From Acidobacteriota bacterium (lineage in GTDB: Bacteria; Acidobacteriota; Vicinamibacteria; Vicinamibacterales; Vicinamibacteraceae), in assembly GCA_023427865.1 (NCBI GenBank), contig JAEYZV010000458.1, positions 1-14,077 of the forward strand: a stretch of 14,077 bases of DNA, given 5' to 3'. Position 1 is the first letter of the stretch; every line of letters starts with the position of its first letter. The translations under genes and the position numbers were made by a program. Under the pieces are notes generated by a model that was not told the DNA's origin, did no database searches, and saw nothing but the letters and a program-made list of their open reading frames with translations. Of this stretch, positions 1-7,659 are shown in pieces.

Positions 1-952
1 CCTGCAGTTCGGCCTCGAGACGCGCAGCCAGCCGTCGCGCCGCCGACACGCCGCGCGCGAGCAGCAGGTGCCGCCGCGCGGCGACTTCCACGAGGATGCC
101 GATGTTCCGCCCGGGACCGACGGGCAGCGTCACCACCGGCACCGGCAGGCCGAGCAGCGGCTCGGTGGCTTCGTCGAGGCCCAGCCGCTCGTATTCGGTC
201 TGGCTGTCCCAGCGCACCAGGCGCACGATGAATTCGACCTGCATGCTGTGGCGCGTCGACGCCACACCGAACAGATCCTGCACATTCATGATGCCCAGGC
301 CGCGTACTTCCATGTGATGGCGCGTGAGCGGCGGCGACGTGCCGACGAGCACCGTCCCGCGTCGCGTGATCTCCACGGCATCGTCGGAGACCAACCGGTG
401 ACCGCGGACCACGAGGTCGAGCGCGCACTCGCTCTTGCCGATGCCGCTCTCGCCCAGCAGCAGCACGCCAAGACCGAGGATGTCGATGAGCACGCCGTGC
501 AGCGTGGTCATCGGCGCGAGCCCTTCCTCGAGCACGCCGGTGAGCGCAACGAGTGCCTCCGACGTGAGCACGTCGGTCGACAGCACCGGCACACCGTGGG
601 CCTCGGCGATCTCGAGGAGCACCGCGTCCACGGGCAGTCCCGCGGTCACGACGATGCAGGGCAGCCCCGGCCGGAGGACGCCGCGCAGGCGCTCGCGCCG
701 CTCGCCGGACTCGAGCCCGGTGAGGTACTGCACCTCGCTGCGGCCGAACAGCAGCACACGCCCGTCTTCCAGGTAGTGCGGCTGCCCCGTCAACGCGAGC
801 CCCGTCTTCTGCAGGGATACCTGGGTGATGCGACGGCCGAGTCCGGTCGTCCCCGCGCGCAGCGACAGGTCGCCCAGGCGCGTCCCCGCACATCTGGCGA
901 GGAGGTCGCGGACGGTCAGCCCCTGCGGTGCGGGATCGTGAGCAGCGGTCAT
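1..952 (-). CDS. hprK: HPr kinase/phosphorylase HprK (C-terminus cut by window edge)
   Basis: Bifunctional enzyme that phosphorylates and dephosphorylates the regulatory serine of HPr (or a paralogue) in the cytoplasm, tying PTS-type signalling to carbon and energy state. 317 residues are visible and the frame runs off the left edge; family members are usually about 310-345 residues, so little is missing. An N-terminal HprK domain (about 10-135) precedes the kinase domain. Visible motifs are the conserved His in LHGV (H152), the P-loop GESGIGKSE (167-175), the acidic pair in VSDDAVEI (D190, D191) and the family signature EVRGLGIMNVQDLFG (about 215-229). All catalytic positions I know are present, so it should be active. 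The ATG at 952 lies 15 bases after the hpf stop; upstream is only G-rich sequence with no clear Shine-Dalgarno, so translation may depend on hpf. It replaces ptsN as the gene right after hpf. Family assignment is firm; the partner HPr is not in the window. Confidence 0.96.
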   Translation of the reverse strand, partial: MTAAHDPAPQGLTVRDLLARCAGTRLGDLSLRAGTTGLGRRITQVSLQKTGLALTGQPHYLEDGRVLLFGRSEVQYLTGLESGERRERLRGVLRPGLPCIVVTAGLPVDAVLLEIAEAHGVPVLSTDVLTSEALVALTGVLEEGLAPMTTLHGVLIDILGLGVLLLGESGIGKSECALDLVVRGHRLVSDDAVEITRRGTVLVGTSPPLTRHHMEVRGLGIMNVQDLFGVASTRHSMQVEFIVRLVRWDSQTEYERLGLDEATEPLLGLPVPVVTLPVGPGRNIGILVEVAARRHLLLARGVSAARRLAARLEAELQ

Positions 953-967
953 GCGCGGCCCCGCCCG

Positions 968-1567
968 TCAGGCGTCGGGATCCACGAGGCCGATGTGCCC
1001 GTCGGCCCGGCGCACGAGCACGCGCACGCGATCGATCGCCGGGTCACGGAACACCAGCACCGATCCCGGGACGTCGTCGACGCGCAGCACCGCGTCCTCG
1101 AGCAGCATCGGCTTCGGGCTCGTCCGCCGGACGCGGATCACGCGCGGCCTGGCCGACTCGGCGTCGGCCGGCGAGGGCGCGGGCCTTCCACGGCGCGCGG
1201 CGCCCGTCGCTGAGGCGGCCTGTTCCAGGTCGATGCCGCCGACCGGGCGACGCCTCACGCCGTCGACGCGACGGGTCTTCGCCTCGCGCTTGCCCTTCAG
1301 CCGCGTGGCCTGCTGTTCGACCTTGGCGAGCGCACCGGCGATCGACGTCGCCCAGTTGCCGTCCTCGCCGTGGCCGCTCAACGAGTGATTGCCGCGCGTC
1401 AGCACGAGCACGTCGGTCTTGTGTCGGTGCTTCTCCATGCGCAGGACGACCTGCGCCGAGATGATGCTGTCGTGGAGGAGCCGATCCAGCTTCGCCAACC
1501 GCCGGGTGACGAGTTGTCGGAGAGCTGGAGTGATGTCGAGGTTGCGCCCCGTGAGCGCGAGCCGCAT
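968..1567 (-). CDS. hpf: Long-form ribosome hibernation promoting factor (HPF)
   Basis: Stationary-phase factor that binds the 30S subunit and, in its long form, joins two 70S ribosomes into inactive 100S dimers. The 199-residue product has an N-terminal S30AE domain (about 1-95: MRLALTGRNLDITPALR, then LRMEKHRHKTDV), a basic, Ala/Pro-rich low-complexity linker (about 95-150), and a C-terminal dimerisation domain (about 153-198: KPMLLEDAVLRVDD, LVFRD, VRRADGHIGLVDP). Two domains and this length mark it as the long type, unlike the short HPF of E. coli. The ATG at 1567 was chosen because the S30AE fold starts there and an AAAGGA box sits seven bases upstream. A longer frame opening at a TTG (1648) overlaps the end of rpoN and adds unrelated residues. 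It follows rpoN by 19 bases, as in the proteobacterial rpoN-hpf pair. Confidence 0.95.
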   Translation of the reverse strand: MRLALTGRNLDITPALRQLVTRRLAKLDRLLHDSIISAQVVLRMEKHRHKTDVLVLTRGNHSLSGHGEDGNWATSIAGALAKVEQQATRLKGKREAKTRRVDGVRRRPVGGIDLEQAASATGAARRGRPAPSPADAESARPRVIRVRRTSPKPMLLEDAVLRVDDVPGSVLVFRDPAIDRVRVLVRRADGHIGLVDPDA

Positions 1568-1574
1568 GCGGCGG

Positions 1575-1580
1575 TCCTTT
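1575..1580 (-). promoter_or_regulatory. Ribosome binding site of hpf
   Basis: AAAGGA on the minus strand, seven bases before the ATG at 1567. It is one of the few clear Shine-Dalgarno sequences in the window and decides the hpf start in favour of 1567 over the upstream TTG at 1648. Confidence 0.7.
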
Positions 1581-1586
1581 CGGGGT

Positions 1587-3032
1587 TCAGTACAGCACCT
1601 TGCGCTGGTTCGAGGTCGGGATCCGCAGTTCCTCGCGGTACTTGGCAATCGTGCGGCGCGCGAGCACCAGGCCTTCGCGCTGCAGGATGCTGACGATCTT
1701 CGAGTCGCTCAGCGGCTTGCGGCCGTCCTCGGCCTCGATGATCTTGCGGATCCGCTGCTTGATGGTCACCGACGACACGCTCTCGCCGAACGAGCTGCTG
1801 ATGCCGCTGTGGAAGAAGAACTTCATCTCGAACACGCCCTGGGGCGTGTGCATGTACTTGTTGTTCACCACGCGGCTGACCGTGCTCTCGTGCATGCCGA
1901 TGTCCTCGGCGACGTCACGCAGCACCAGCGGCCGGAGGTGTTCGATCCCGTGGTCCAGGAACTCCTTCTGGAACTGGATGATGCTGTTGGCGACCTTGAT
2001 GATCGTCTTCTGCCGCTGGTCGACCGACTTGAGCAGCCAGAGCGCCGACCGGAACTTCTCCTTCACGTAGGCGCGCGTCGCGGCCGCCGACTCGTCGTCC
2101 TTCGTGTCGAGCAGACGTTTGTACACCGGGCTGATCCGCAACTGCGGCAGCCCGTCGTCGTTGAGGACCGCCACGTACTGATCTTCCACCTTGACGATGT
2201 AGACGTCCGGCATCACGTACTGGGACGGGGCCGGGTTGTAGCGGCTGCCGGGCTTTGGGTCGAGATGGCGGATGACCTCGATGTGCTCCTTCAGCTGGTC
2301 GATGGACATGCCCATCCGCTTGGCGATCTCGGGCACCTGGTGGTTCTGCAGCAGGCGCAGGTGCTCGGTGACGATCGTTTCGGCGGGCGTGCCGGCGTGA
2401 CCCTCGTGGATCAACTGCAGCGTCAGGCATTCCTGGAGGTCGCGGGCGGCCACACCGACCGGGTCGAGGTGCTGGATGACGCCGAGCACCGACTCCACCG
2501 CCGATGCCGACCAGCCGCCCATCTGCGCGAGTTCGTCGACCGAGGCGACCAGGTACCCATCGTCGTTCAGGTTGCCGATGATCGCTTCGCCGATCTCGCG
2601 CTGCTCGGGCGAGATGTCGGCCCGCATCGAGAGCTGCCACAGCAAATGATCGGCCAACGAGCCGCTCGTCGAGAGGGTGTTCTCGATCGGAGGCAGCTCC
2701 TTGACTTCCACCGGCATTCGTGACCGATACCCGCCATCGTCGAGGTATTCGCCGAAGAAGTACGCGTAGTCCTGCTCGTCCCAGTTGGCGTCGGGACGGT
2801 CGGGCTTCGGCTGCTCCTGGGCTTCGGGTTCCGATGTCTGCGCCTGGGGGTCGACCGCCTGCATCTCCTCGGTCGGCACCTCCTCGAGCATCGGGTTCTC
2901 CACGCTTTCCTGATTCAGGAGCTCCGCAAGCTCGAGCGTCGTCATCGGCAGGAGCTTGATGGCCTGCTGCAACGATGGCGACAGCACGAGCGTCTGCGAA
3001 AGACGGGTCTGGAGCTTCTGCGTGATGGCCAT
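1587..3032 (-). CDS. rpoN: RNA polymerase sigma-54 factor RpoN
   Basis: Alternative sigma factor that directs RNA polymerase to -24/-12 promoters, which open only with an AAA+ enhancer-binding activator. The 481-residue product has the full architecture. Region I is glutamine- and leucine-rich (1-50, with LVLSPSLQQAIKLLPM). An acidic, Pro/Gln-rich region II follows (about 50-115). The core-binding domain covers about 120-330. A helix-turn-helix lies near 372-395 (VAEDIGMHESTVSRVVNNKY). The RpoN box ARRTIAKYRE (458-467) contacts the -24 element. The start at ATG 3032 gives the canonical N-terminus, although no good Shine-Dalgarno precedes it. It lies 26 bases after lptB and 19 bases before hpf, the same order as the proteobacterial lptB-rpoN-hpf cluster. 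I found no convincing -24/-12 site in this window, so its targets are elsewhere. Confidence 0.98.
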   Translation of the reverse strand: MAITQKLQTRLSQTLVLSPSLQQAIKLLPMTTLELAELLNQESVENPMLEEVPTEEMQAVDPQAQTSEPEAQEQPKPDRPDANWDEQDYAYFFGEYLDDGGYRSRMPVEVKELPPIENTLSTSGSLADHLLWQLSMRADISPEQREIGEAIIGNLNDDGYLVASVDELAQMGGWSASAVESVLGVIQHLDPVGVAARDLQECLTLQLIHEGHAGTPAETIVTEHLRLLQNHQVPEIAKRMGMSIDQLKEHIEVIRHLDPKPGSRYNPAPSQYVMPDVYIVKVEDQYVAVLNDDGLPQLRISPVYKRLLDTKDDESAAATRAYVKEKFRSALWLLKSVDQRQKTIIKVANSIIQFQKEFLDHGIEHLRPLVLRDVAEDIGMHESTVSRVVNNKYMHTPQGVFEMKFFFHSGISSSFGESVSSVTIKQRIRKIIEAEDGRKPLSDSKIVSILQREGLVLARRTIAKYREELRIPTSNQRKVLY

Positions 3033-3058
3033 GGTTTGAGCTACGTGAACCCTGGAGG

Positions 3059-3784
3059 TCAGTCGAGCCGGAAATCGGTCCCGAGGTAGATGCGCTTGAC
3101 CTCCTCGTCGGCCGCCAGCTCACCTGGCGTGCCGCTCTTGAAGATCGTGCCCGCATGCACAATGTGCGCCCGATCGGTGATCTTCAGGGTCTCCCGGACA
3201 TTATGGTCCGTAATCAGCACGCCGATGCCACGATTTTTCAGGTGGAAGATTATCTTCTGGATATCGGCCACGGCGATGGGGTCGATGCCCGCAAATGGCT
3301 CATCCAGAAGGATGAACTTGGGATTATTGACGAGCGCCCGTGTAATCTCGACCCTGCGGCGCTCGCCGCCCGACAACGTGTACGCCTTCGACCGCGCCAG
3401 ATGCGACAGGGACAGCTCGGCCAGCAACTCACGGCAGCGGGCCTTCCGCTGTCCAGTGTCGAGCTCCAGTGTCTCGAGAATGGACAACACGTTCTGCTCG
3501 ACCGTGAGGCCGCGGAAGATCGAGGCCTCCTGCGGCAGGTACGCGAGGCCCTTCCTGGCCCGTACGTAAATCGGATCCTGCGTCAGGTCCTCGCCATCGA
3601 GCGCGACGGTGCCCGAGTCGGGCCGCGTGAGCCCCACGCACATGTAGAACGTGGTCGTCTTGCCGGCGCCGTTGGGCCCGAGCAGCCCAACGACCTCGCC
3701 GGAGCGCACTTCGAGGCTCACTCCCGCCACCACGGTGCGGCCGCCGTACGCCTTCGTGAGGCGGTCTGTCTGCAGCAGTGCCAT
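3059..3784 (-). CDS. lptB: LPS export ABC transporter ATP-binding protein LptB
   Basis: Cytoplasmic ATPase that powers extraction of lipopolysaccharide from the inner membrane by the LptB2FGC complex and its passage to the outer membrane. The 241 residues equal the usual LptB length. Visible are Walker A GPNGAGKT (36-43), the Q-loop at Q85 in LPQEASIF, the ABC signature LSGGE (137-141), Walker B FILLDE (157-162) and the switch His H194 in ITDHNV. The C-terminus, ending YLGTDFRLD, is typical of the family. The ATG at 3784 shares its A with the TGA stop of the upstream lptC-A gene, which indicates translational coupling; a longer frame reaching 3913 lies inside that gene and is rejected. The permease genes lptF and lptG are not in the window. 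Codons 145-210 are less G/C-biased than the neighbours (see findings). Confidence 0.97.
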   Translation of the reverse strand: MALLQTDRLTKAYGGRTVVAGVSLEVRSGEVVGLLGPNGAGKTTTFYMCVGLTRPDSGTVALDGEDLTQDPIYVRARKGLAYLPQEASIFRGLTVEQNVLSILETLELDTGQRKARCRELLAELSLSHLARSKAYTLSGGERRRVEITRALVNNPKFILLDEPFAGIDPIAVADIQKIIFHLKNRGIGVLITDHNVRETLKITDRAHIVHAGTIFKSGTPGELAADEEVKRIYLGTDFRLD

Positions 3785-5895
3785 CAGGCCGGTTTCAGGG
3801 CGGGGCACGTCCCGGCGGTGCGGCCCTGCGTTCGGGTGGACTGATTGCCGTCCACCGTGATCACGTCGGTCCCGCGATAGAACGTCAGGCGCCGGCCCGT
3901 CGTCTCGCGGCATTCGTTGGGAAACTGTTCGAGCACCACCACGGGCGTCCCGCTCATCACGTATCGCCCGTCGCTCGTGTAGTACGTCAGGCGCGTGCCC
4001 ACCGCATGCCGGACCGCCGTCTGGAGCGTCACGGCCTCGTAGGCCTCGAGTCGCTCGAGCTCGCGACCGCCCTCGCGCAGGAACATCTCGATGCGGTTGC
4101 CGCGCAGGTCGCCGTCGCGCGCACTCACGAGCCGCGCTGTCGTCCGCAGGATCGCCTTGCGCTCCTTGTCCTGGTATTCGAGCTCCTCGGCAGTGCCCGT
4201 GGTCACGCTACGCTCGGACTTCCCGGTTGCGGCGTCCTTCTCCTCGAGCTCCATCACCGTGCGCACCTTCCCTGCCGCGAGCAGGTTCCTCGAGCTCTCG
4301 TCGAGGGTGATCGTGTCGCCCTTTATCGACGTCGCCTTCTGCCAGATCTGCGCGTCGCCTGTGTAGACCGCCTTCTTCTCGCGACGGTCGAGCCTGGCGG
4401 CGGTGACGTTGACCGGCTGGTCGGCTTCGAACATGCCTGGACGGGCCGCCGCGTCGTCGCCGCCCTGCAGCACCGACCGGACGTCTGTCTCGGCCACCAC
4501 GTCGTCGCCGCCGCCAAGGATGTTGATGATGCGCGCCTGCACGGACCCTCGGGCATCGTCGATCCGCGCGGTCAGGGGGGTGCCCTCCGCACTCAGCGTG
4601 ATGTCGCCCGACTCGGTCCGGTACACGAGCAGCGGCGCACTCGCGGTGCGCTGCGCGTCCTTCACCGTGACGCCGCCACCGAACGTCGCCCGGTCGATCG
4701 CGTCGATGGCACCGCTGGTCTGCAGCTCCAGGGTGTCGGCCGTGATCGTCCGGTCGAGCGCCGGTGCGTCGCGGCTCGCACGCCGCGTCTCACGGAACGT
4801 CACGTTCTTCGTGAACGTGGCGCCGGTCAGCCCGCGTCCCGGCTGGCCGGCACCGGCAAGCGCGTCGCCGGTGATCGTGCGGGCGGGCGTGACGCCGGCC
4901 TGTGGCACGGTGAGCTGCACGGCCTCCTGCGCGTTGAGCCCCGTCATCGTCGCGCCGTCGGCATCGAGCTGCATGTCGATCAGTGCCGCAGCCAGTCGAC
5001 GACCAGGGGTGCCGCCCTGCCCGCGGAACTGCACCGCCGCCCGCTCGGCCAGGGTGACCTGGCGCAGCGTACGACCATCGGGCTGGTACGCGAGGTTGAT
5101 GTCGCTGGCGGCCATCTCCTGCAGTTGCTGCGGCGCCGGGAGCGACACGGTCGAGCGCCCGCGCAGCTCGATCAGCTCCACGATGTCGGCGGCCTGCTGC
5201 ATGAACACGGTGATGGTGTCGCCGCCGAGCGACTGGCCCTCGCGGGTCACGGTCGCGGCATCCTGCAGGCGGATGTAGCGCTCGGCGCGCGCGAAGCCGG
5301 CCGACCCCGCCCGCATGTGGGTCTCGCCCTGGCCACGCGCGTCCGGCGCGACATCGATCTGCGCGCGTTCGAGCATCCACAGCACGTCGCGCGTGTTGTC
5401 GTACGTGGCGCCGATCGACGACCCCGTCATGCCGCCCTTCTGGAACTGCACCTCGCCAGGGATGCGGATGATGCCGTCGGTGGCGTCGTAGGTGGCCTCC
5501 GGGCCGGTGATGCGCAACCCGTCCGTGGTCTCGAGCACCAGGCTGCCCGTGAGGCGGACCTGCGCGTTGTCCTTGGTGACCTCGGCCTCGTCGCCCTTGA
5601 TGGTGAAGCCGCGGCGATCCGGGCGCTCCGGCACCGTGACCGTCACGGCCTGAAACACGGTGCGTCCGTCGGGATAGGTGCGCAGCCCGCCGTGCTGCAC
5701 GTCCATGTCGCGCGTTTCGCCGCTCGTGCGCGTAATCAGCCCGCCGCTGGACTCGACGACCGCGTTGGGGTCGGTGCGCGGATCGCTCACCGGGCCGGTC
5801 GTGATGCTGCGGCTCCGGAGCTGCAGGCCGAGCCAGACGGCGAAGCCGACGGCAAACGCCGCCAGCGCGTAGCGCACCAGCCGCCGCGCGCGCAT
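3784..5895 (-). CDS. lptC: LptC-LptA fusion protein, LPS transport bridge
   Basis: Predicted membrane-anchored periplasmic component that passes LPS from LptB2FG toward the outer membrane. The 703-residue product starts with basic residues and one transmembrane helix (about 6-25, LVRYALAAFAVGFAVWLGLQ), as in LptC. An LptC-like beta domain follows (about 45-245; for example NAQVRLTGSLVLETTDGLRI at 110-129). A middle stretch rich in short beta repeats (about 255-480) resembles OstA-type folds but is less clear. The C-terminal part (about 487-685) reads like LptA, with VTAARLDRREKKAVYTGDAQ, then IKGDTITLDE, LAAGKV, and later GRYVMSGTPVVVLEQ and TGRRLTFYRGTDVITVDGN. LptC is normally about 190 residues and LptA about 180, so this single chain covers both and adds more. 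ATG 5895 overlaps the recJ stop; the stop overlaps the lptB start. A longer in-frame reading to 6450 lies inside recJ and is rejected. The role is inferred from domains and from lptB next door. Confidence 0.88.
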   Translation of the reverse strand: MRARRLVRYALAAFAVGFAVWLGLQLRSRSITTGPVSDPRTDPNAVVESSGGLITRTSGETRDMDVQHGGLRTYPDGRTVFQAVTVTVPERPDRRGFTIKGDEAEVTKDNAQVRLTGSLVLETTDGLRITGPEATYDATDGIIRIPGEVQFQKGGMTGSSIGATYDNTRDVLWMLERAQIDVAPDARGQGETHMRAGSAGFARAERYIRLQDAATVTREGQSLGGDTITVFMQQAADIVELIELRGRSTVSLPAPQQLQEMAASDINLAYQPDGRTLRQVTLAERAAVQFRGQGGTPGRRLAAALIDMQLDADGATMTGLNAQEAVQLTVPQAGVTPARTITGDALAGAGQPGRGLTGATFTKNVTFRETRRASRDAPALDRTITADTLELQTSGAIDAIDRATFGGGVTVKDAQRTASAPLLVYRTESGDITLSAEGTPLTARIDDARGSVQARIINILGGGDDVVAETDVRSVLQGGDDAAARPGMFEADQPVNVTAARLDRREKKAVYTGDAQIWQKATSIKGDTITLDESSRNLLAAGKVRTVMELEEKDAATGKSERSVTTGTAEELEYQDKERKAILRTTARLVSARDGDLRGNRIEMFLREGGRELERLEAYEAVTLQTAVRHAVGTRLTYYTSDGRYVMSGTPVVVLEQFPNECRETTGRRLTFYRGTDVITVDGNQSTRTQGRTAGTCPALKPA

Positions 5896-7634
5896 CAGGC
5901 AGGCCCCGGTGACGCGGCCTGCTCGGGACAGCGGAGATCGGCCACGGTGAGCTCCACGGTGGTCTCTCCCTGCCACGTCTGCTTGTCGAGCGAATATGCG
6001 AGGCGCAGCGACTGCCGATGCTGCTCCCACTGCGTGGCCTTCTCGGCCGCACGCCAGGCGATTGCGTTGAACACGCGGCCGTCCTGGCGCAGCTGCACCT
6101 TCAGGTGCCGCTCCTTGATGCGGCGCGGTGTGCCGAGCAGCTCCACGCCCGAGGCGTCGAACACCGGCTTGGGATTGGCCAGGCCGAACGGCGCCAGCTG
6201 CTCGAGGCCCGCGACGACGCGCGAGTCGATGCCGGCCAGCCGCAGCTCGCTGTCGATGCGCAGGCGCGGCATCAGGTCCGTCGGCTCGAGGCACTCGAGA
6301 CCATGCGCGTTGATCCGCTCGCGGAACTCCGGGATCCTCGCCGCGTCCATCGTCAGCCCGGCCGCCTGCTTGTGTCCGCCGTACCTGCCAAACAGGTCGG
6401 CGCAGGTGTCGAGGGCCCCCAGCATGTCGAAGGCGGGAATCGACCGGCACGATCCGTGCGCGATGCCGTCCTCGATCGACAGCACGATCGCCGGCTTGTA
6501 GTACGCGTCCACGAGCTTGGAGGCGACGATGCCGATCACACCGCGGTGCCAGCCATCACCGGCGACGACGAGCACGTTGTGCGCGCCGACCTGGATGTCG
6601 GTGTCGACCTGCTTTCTCGCCTCCGCGACGATCTCGGCCTCGTGCGCCTGCCGGCGCGCGTTCTCCTCCCCGAGCTGCTCGGCGAGCCGGCGCACTTCCT
6701 CGAGCTGCGCCTCGTCGCTCGCCAGAAGCAGCCGCGTGGCGAGATCGGGCGTGCTCATCCGGCCCGCGGCGTTGACGCGCGGCGCGATGAGGAACGACAC
6801 GTGGAAGCCGTCGATCGCCTTGTTGTGCAGCCCCGCCGACTCGAGCAACGTGCGCAGTCCCACGGTGTGCGGCCCCTGCGACAACCGCTCGAGTCCGAGC
6901 TTGGCGATGATCCGGTTCTCGCCCACCAGCGGGACGACGTCGGCGACGGTGCCGATCGCGGCGAGCTTGAGGAACGCGGGCAGCCACTTCTCCCGCCCGA
7001 ACCGCTGGCACAGCGCCTGGACGACCTTGAACGCCACCCCGACGCCCGCCAGGTGCTTGTCCGGGTACGTGCAGTCGGCACGCTTGGGGTTGATCACGGC
7101 GAGCGCCGGCGGGATCTCCGCCTCGGGTTCGTGATGGTCGGTGATGATCAGGTCGACGCCGAGCTCGCGCGCCCGGCGTGCGGCCTCGGCGCTGCGGATG
7201 CCGCAGTCCACCGACACGATCACGCGGACGCCGTCGGCGTGCAGGCGCTCCACGGCGGCGGCCTGCAGCCCGTAGCCGTCGCGCAGCCGCTCCGGGATGA
7301 AGTGCGTGACCACGCCGCCCAGCAGTTCGAGGGCGCGCCGCAGGATGACCGTGGACGTCACGCCGTCGACGTCGTAGTCGCCGTGGATGGCGATCGTCTC
7401 GCGCCGTTCGAGCGCGGCACACAGCCTGTCGATCGCCGGACGCATGTCGGCAAGGCGGTACGGGTCCCCCAGCTGCGACAGCTGCGGATGCAGGAAGCGA
7501 TGGGCCGCCTCGGGATCGCCGTGGCCGCGATGGCACAGCAGGCGGGCGACGACTGGCGACACGTCGAGCGCGGCGGCCAGCGTCTGCGCGGCCGCCTCGT
7601 CACACACGACGGGATCCCAGATCAATGTCCGCAT
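5895..7634 (-). CDS. recJ: Single-stranded-DNA-specific exonuclease RecJ
   Basis: A 5'-to-3' single-strand DNA exonuclease acting in recombination, mismatch repair and base-excision repair. The 579 residues match the family (about 560-580). The DHH catalytic motifs are in order: HGDYDVDG (84-91), VDCG (142-145), TDHHEP (165-170) and GTVADVVPL (228-236). RVNAAGR (286-292) and the DHHA1 motif with RYGGHKQAAG (417-426) follow, then a C-terminal OB-fold domain (about 455-570) for single-strand binding. All metal-binding aspartates and histidines look present. The ATG at 7634 lies 25 bases after the accA stop without a clear Shine-Dalgarno. The stop TGA overlaps the ATG of lptC-A, so the LPS transport genes appear to be translated in tandem with recJ. 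This pairing is contextual rather than functional as far as I know. Confidence 0.97.
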   Translation of the reverse strand: MRTLIWDPVVCDEAAAQTLAAALDVSPVVARLLCHRGHGDPEAAHRFLHPQLSQLGDPYRLADMRPAIDRLCAALERRETIAIHGDYDVDGVTSTVILRRALELLGGVVTHFIPERLRDGYGLQAAAVERLHADGVRVIVSVDCGIRSAEAARRARELGVDLIITDHHEPEAEIPPALAVINPKRADCTYPDKHLAGVGVAFKVVQALCQRFGREKWLPAFLKLAAIGTVADVVPLVGENRIIAKLGLERLSQGPHTVGLRTLLESAGLHNKAIDGFHVSFLIAPRVNAAGRMSTPDLATRLLLASDEAQLEEVRRLAEQLGEENARRQAHEAEIVAEARKQVDTDIQVGAHNVLVVAGDGWHRGVIGIVASKLVDAYYKPAIVLSIEDGIAHGSCRSIPAFDMLGALDTCADLFGRYGGHKQAAGLTMDAARIPEFRERINAHGLECLEPTDLMPRLRIDSELRLAGIDSRVVAGLEQLAPFGLANPKPVFDASGVELLGTPRRIKERHLKVQLRQDGRVFNAIAWRAAEKATQWEQHRQSLRLAYSLDKQTWQGETTVELTVADLRCPEQAASPGPA

Positions 7635-7659
7635 GGTGTCGCGGTCCCGCGCGGCGGGA

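Noticed and set aside
68..1213. 381-codon open frame on the plus strand opposite hprK and hpf
   Set aside because: Covers two genes with full family signatures on the other strand; its own translation is low-complexity Arg/His/Ala sequence.
1389..2723. 444-codon open frame on the plus strand opposite rpoN
   Set aside because: Shadow of rpoN, whose helix-turn-helix and RpoN box leave no doubt about the coding strand.
3033..3058. Terminator or promoter between lptB and rpoN
   Set aside because: The 26-base gap has no stable stem followed by a T-run and no -35/-10 pair; read-through from lptB is the simpler reading.
4904..4922. Possible sigma-54 promoter (TGGCACG followed by TGCA) on the plus strand within lptC-A
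   Set aside because: The spacing between the GG and GC elements is one base too long, sigma-54 promoters are strict in this spacing, and no plus-strand gene follows.
5896..6450. N-terminal extension of the LptC-LptA protein by 185 residues
   Set aside because: It lies wholly inside recJ in another frame and places the transmembrane helix deep in the chain; the ATG at 5895, coupled to the recJ stop, gives a proper LptC-type N-terminus.
3778..6501. 907-codon open frame on the plus strand opposite lptC-A and the end of recJ
   Set aside because: It is antisense to genes with clear protein motifs. Strong G/C bias at third positions removes stops from opposite frames, and the translation is rich in Arg, His and Ala without any recognisable domain.
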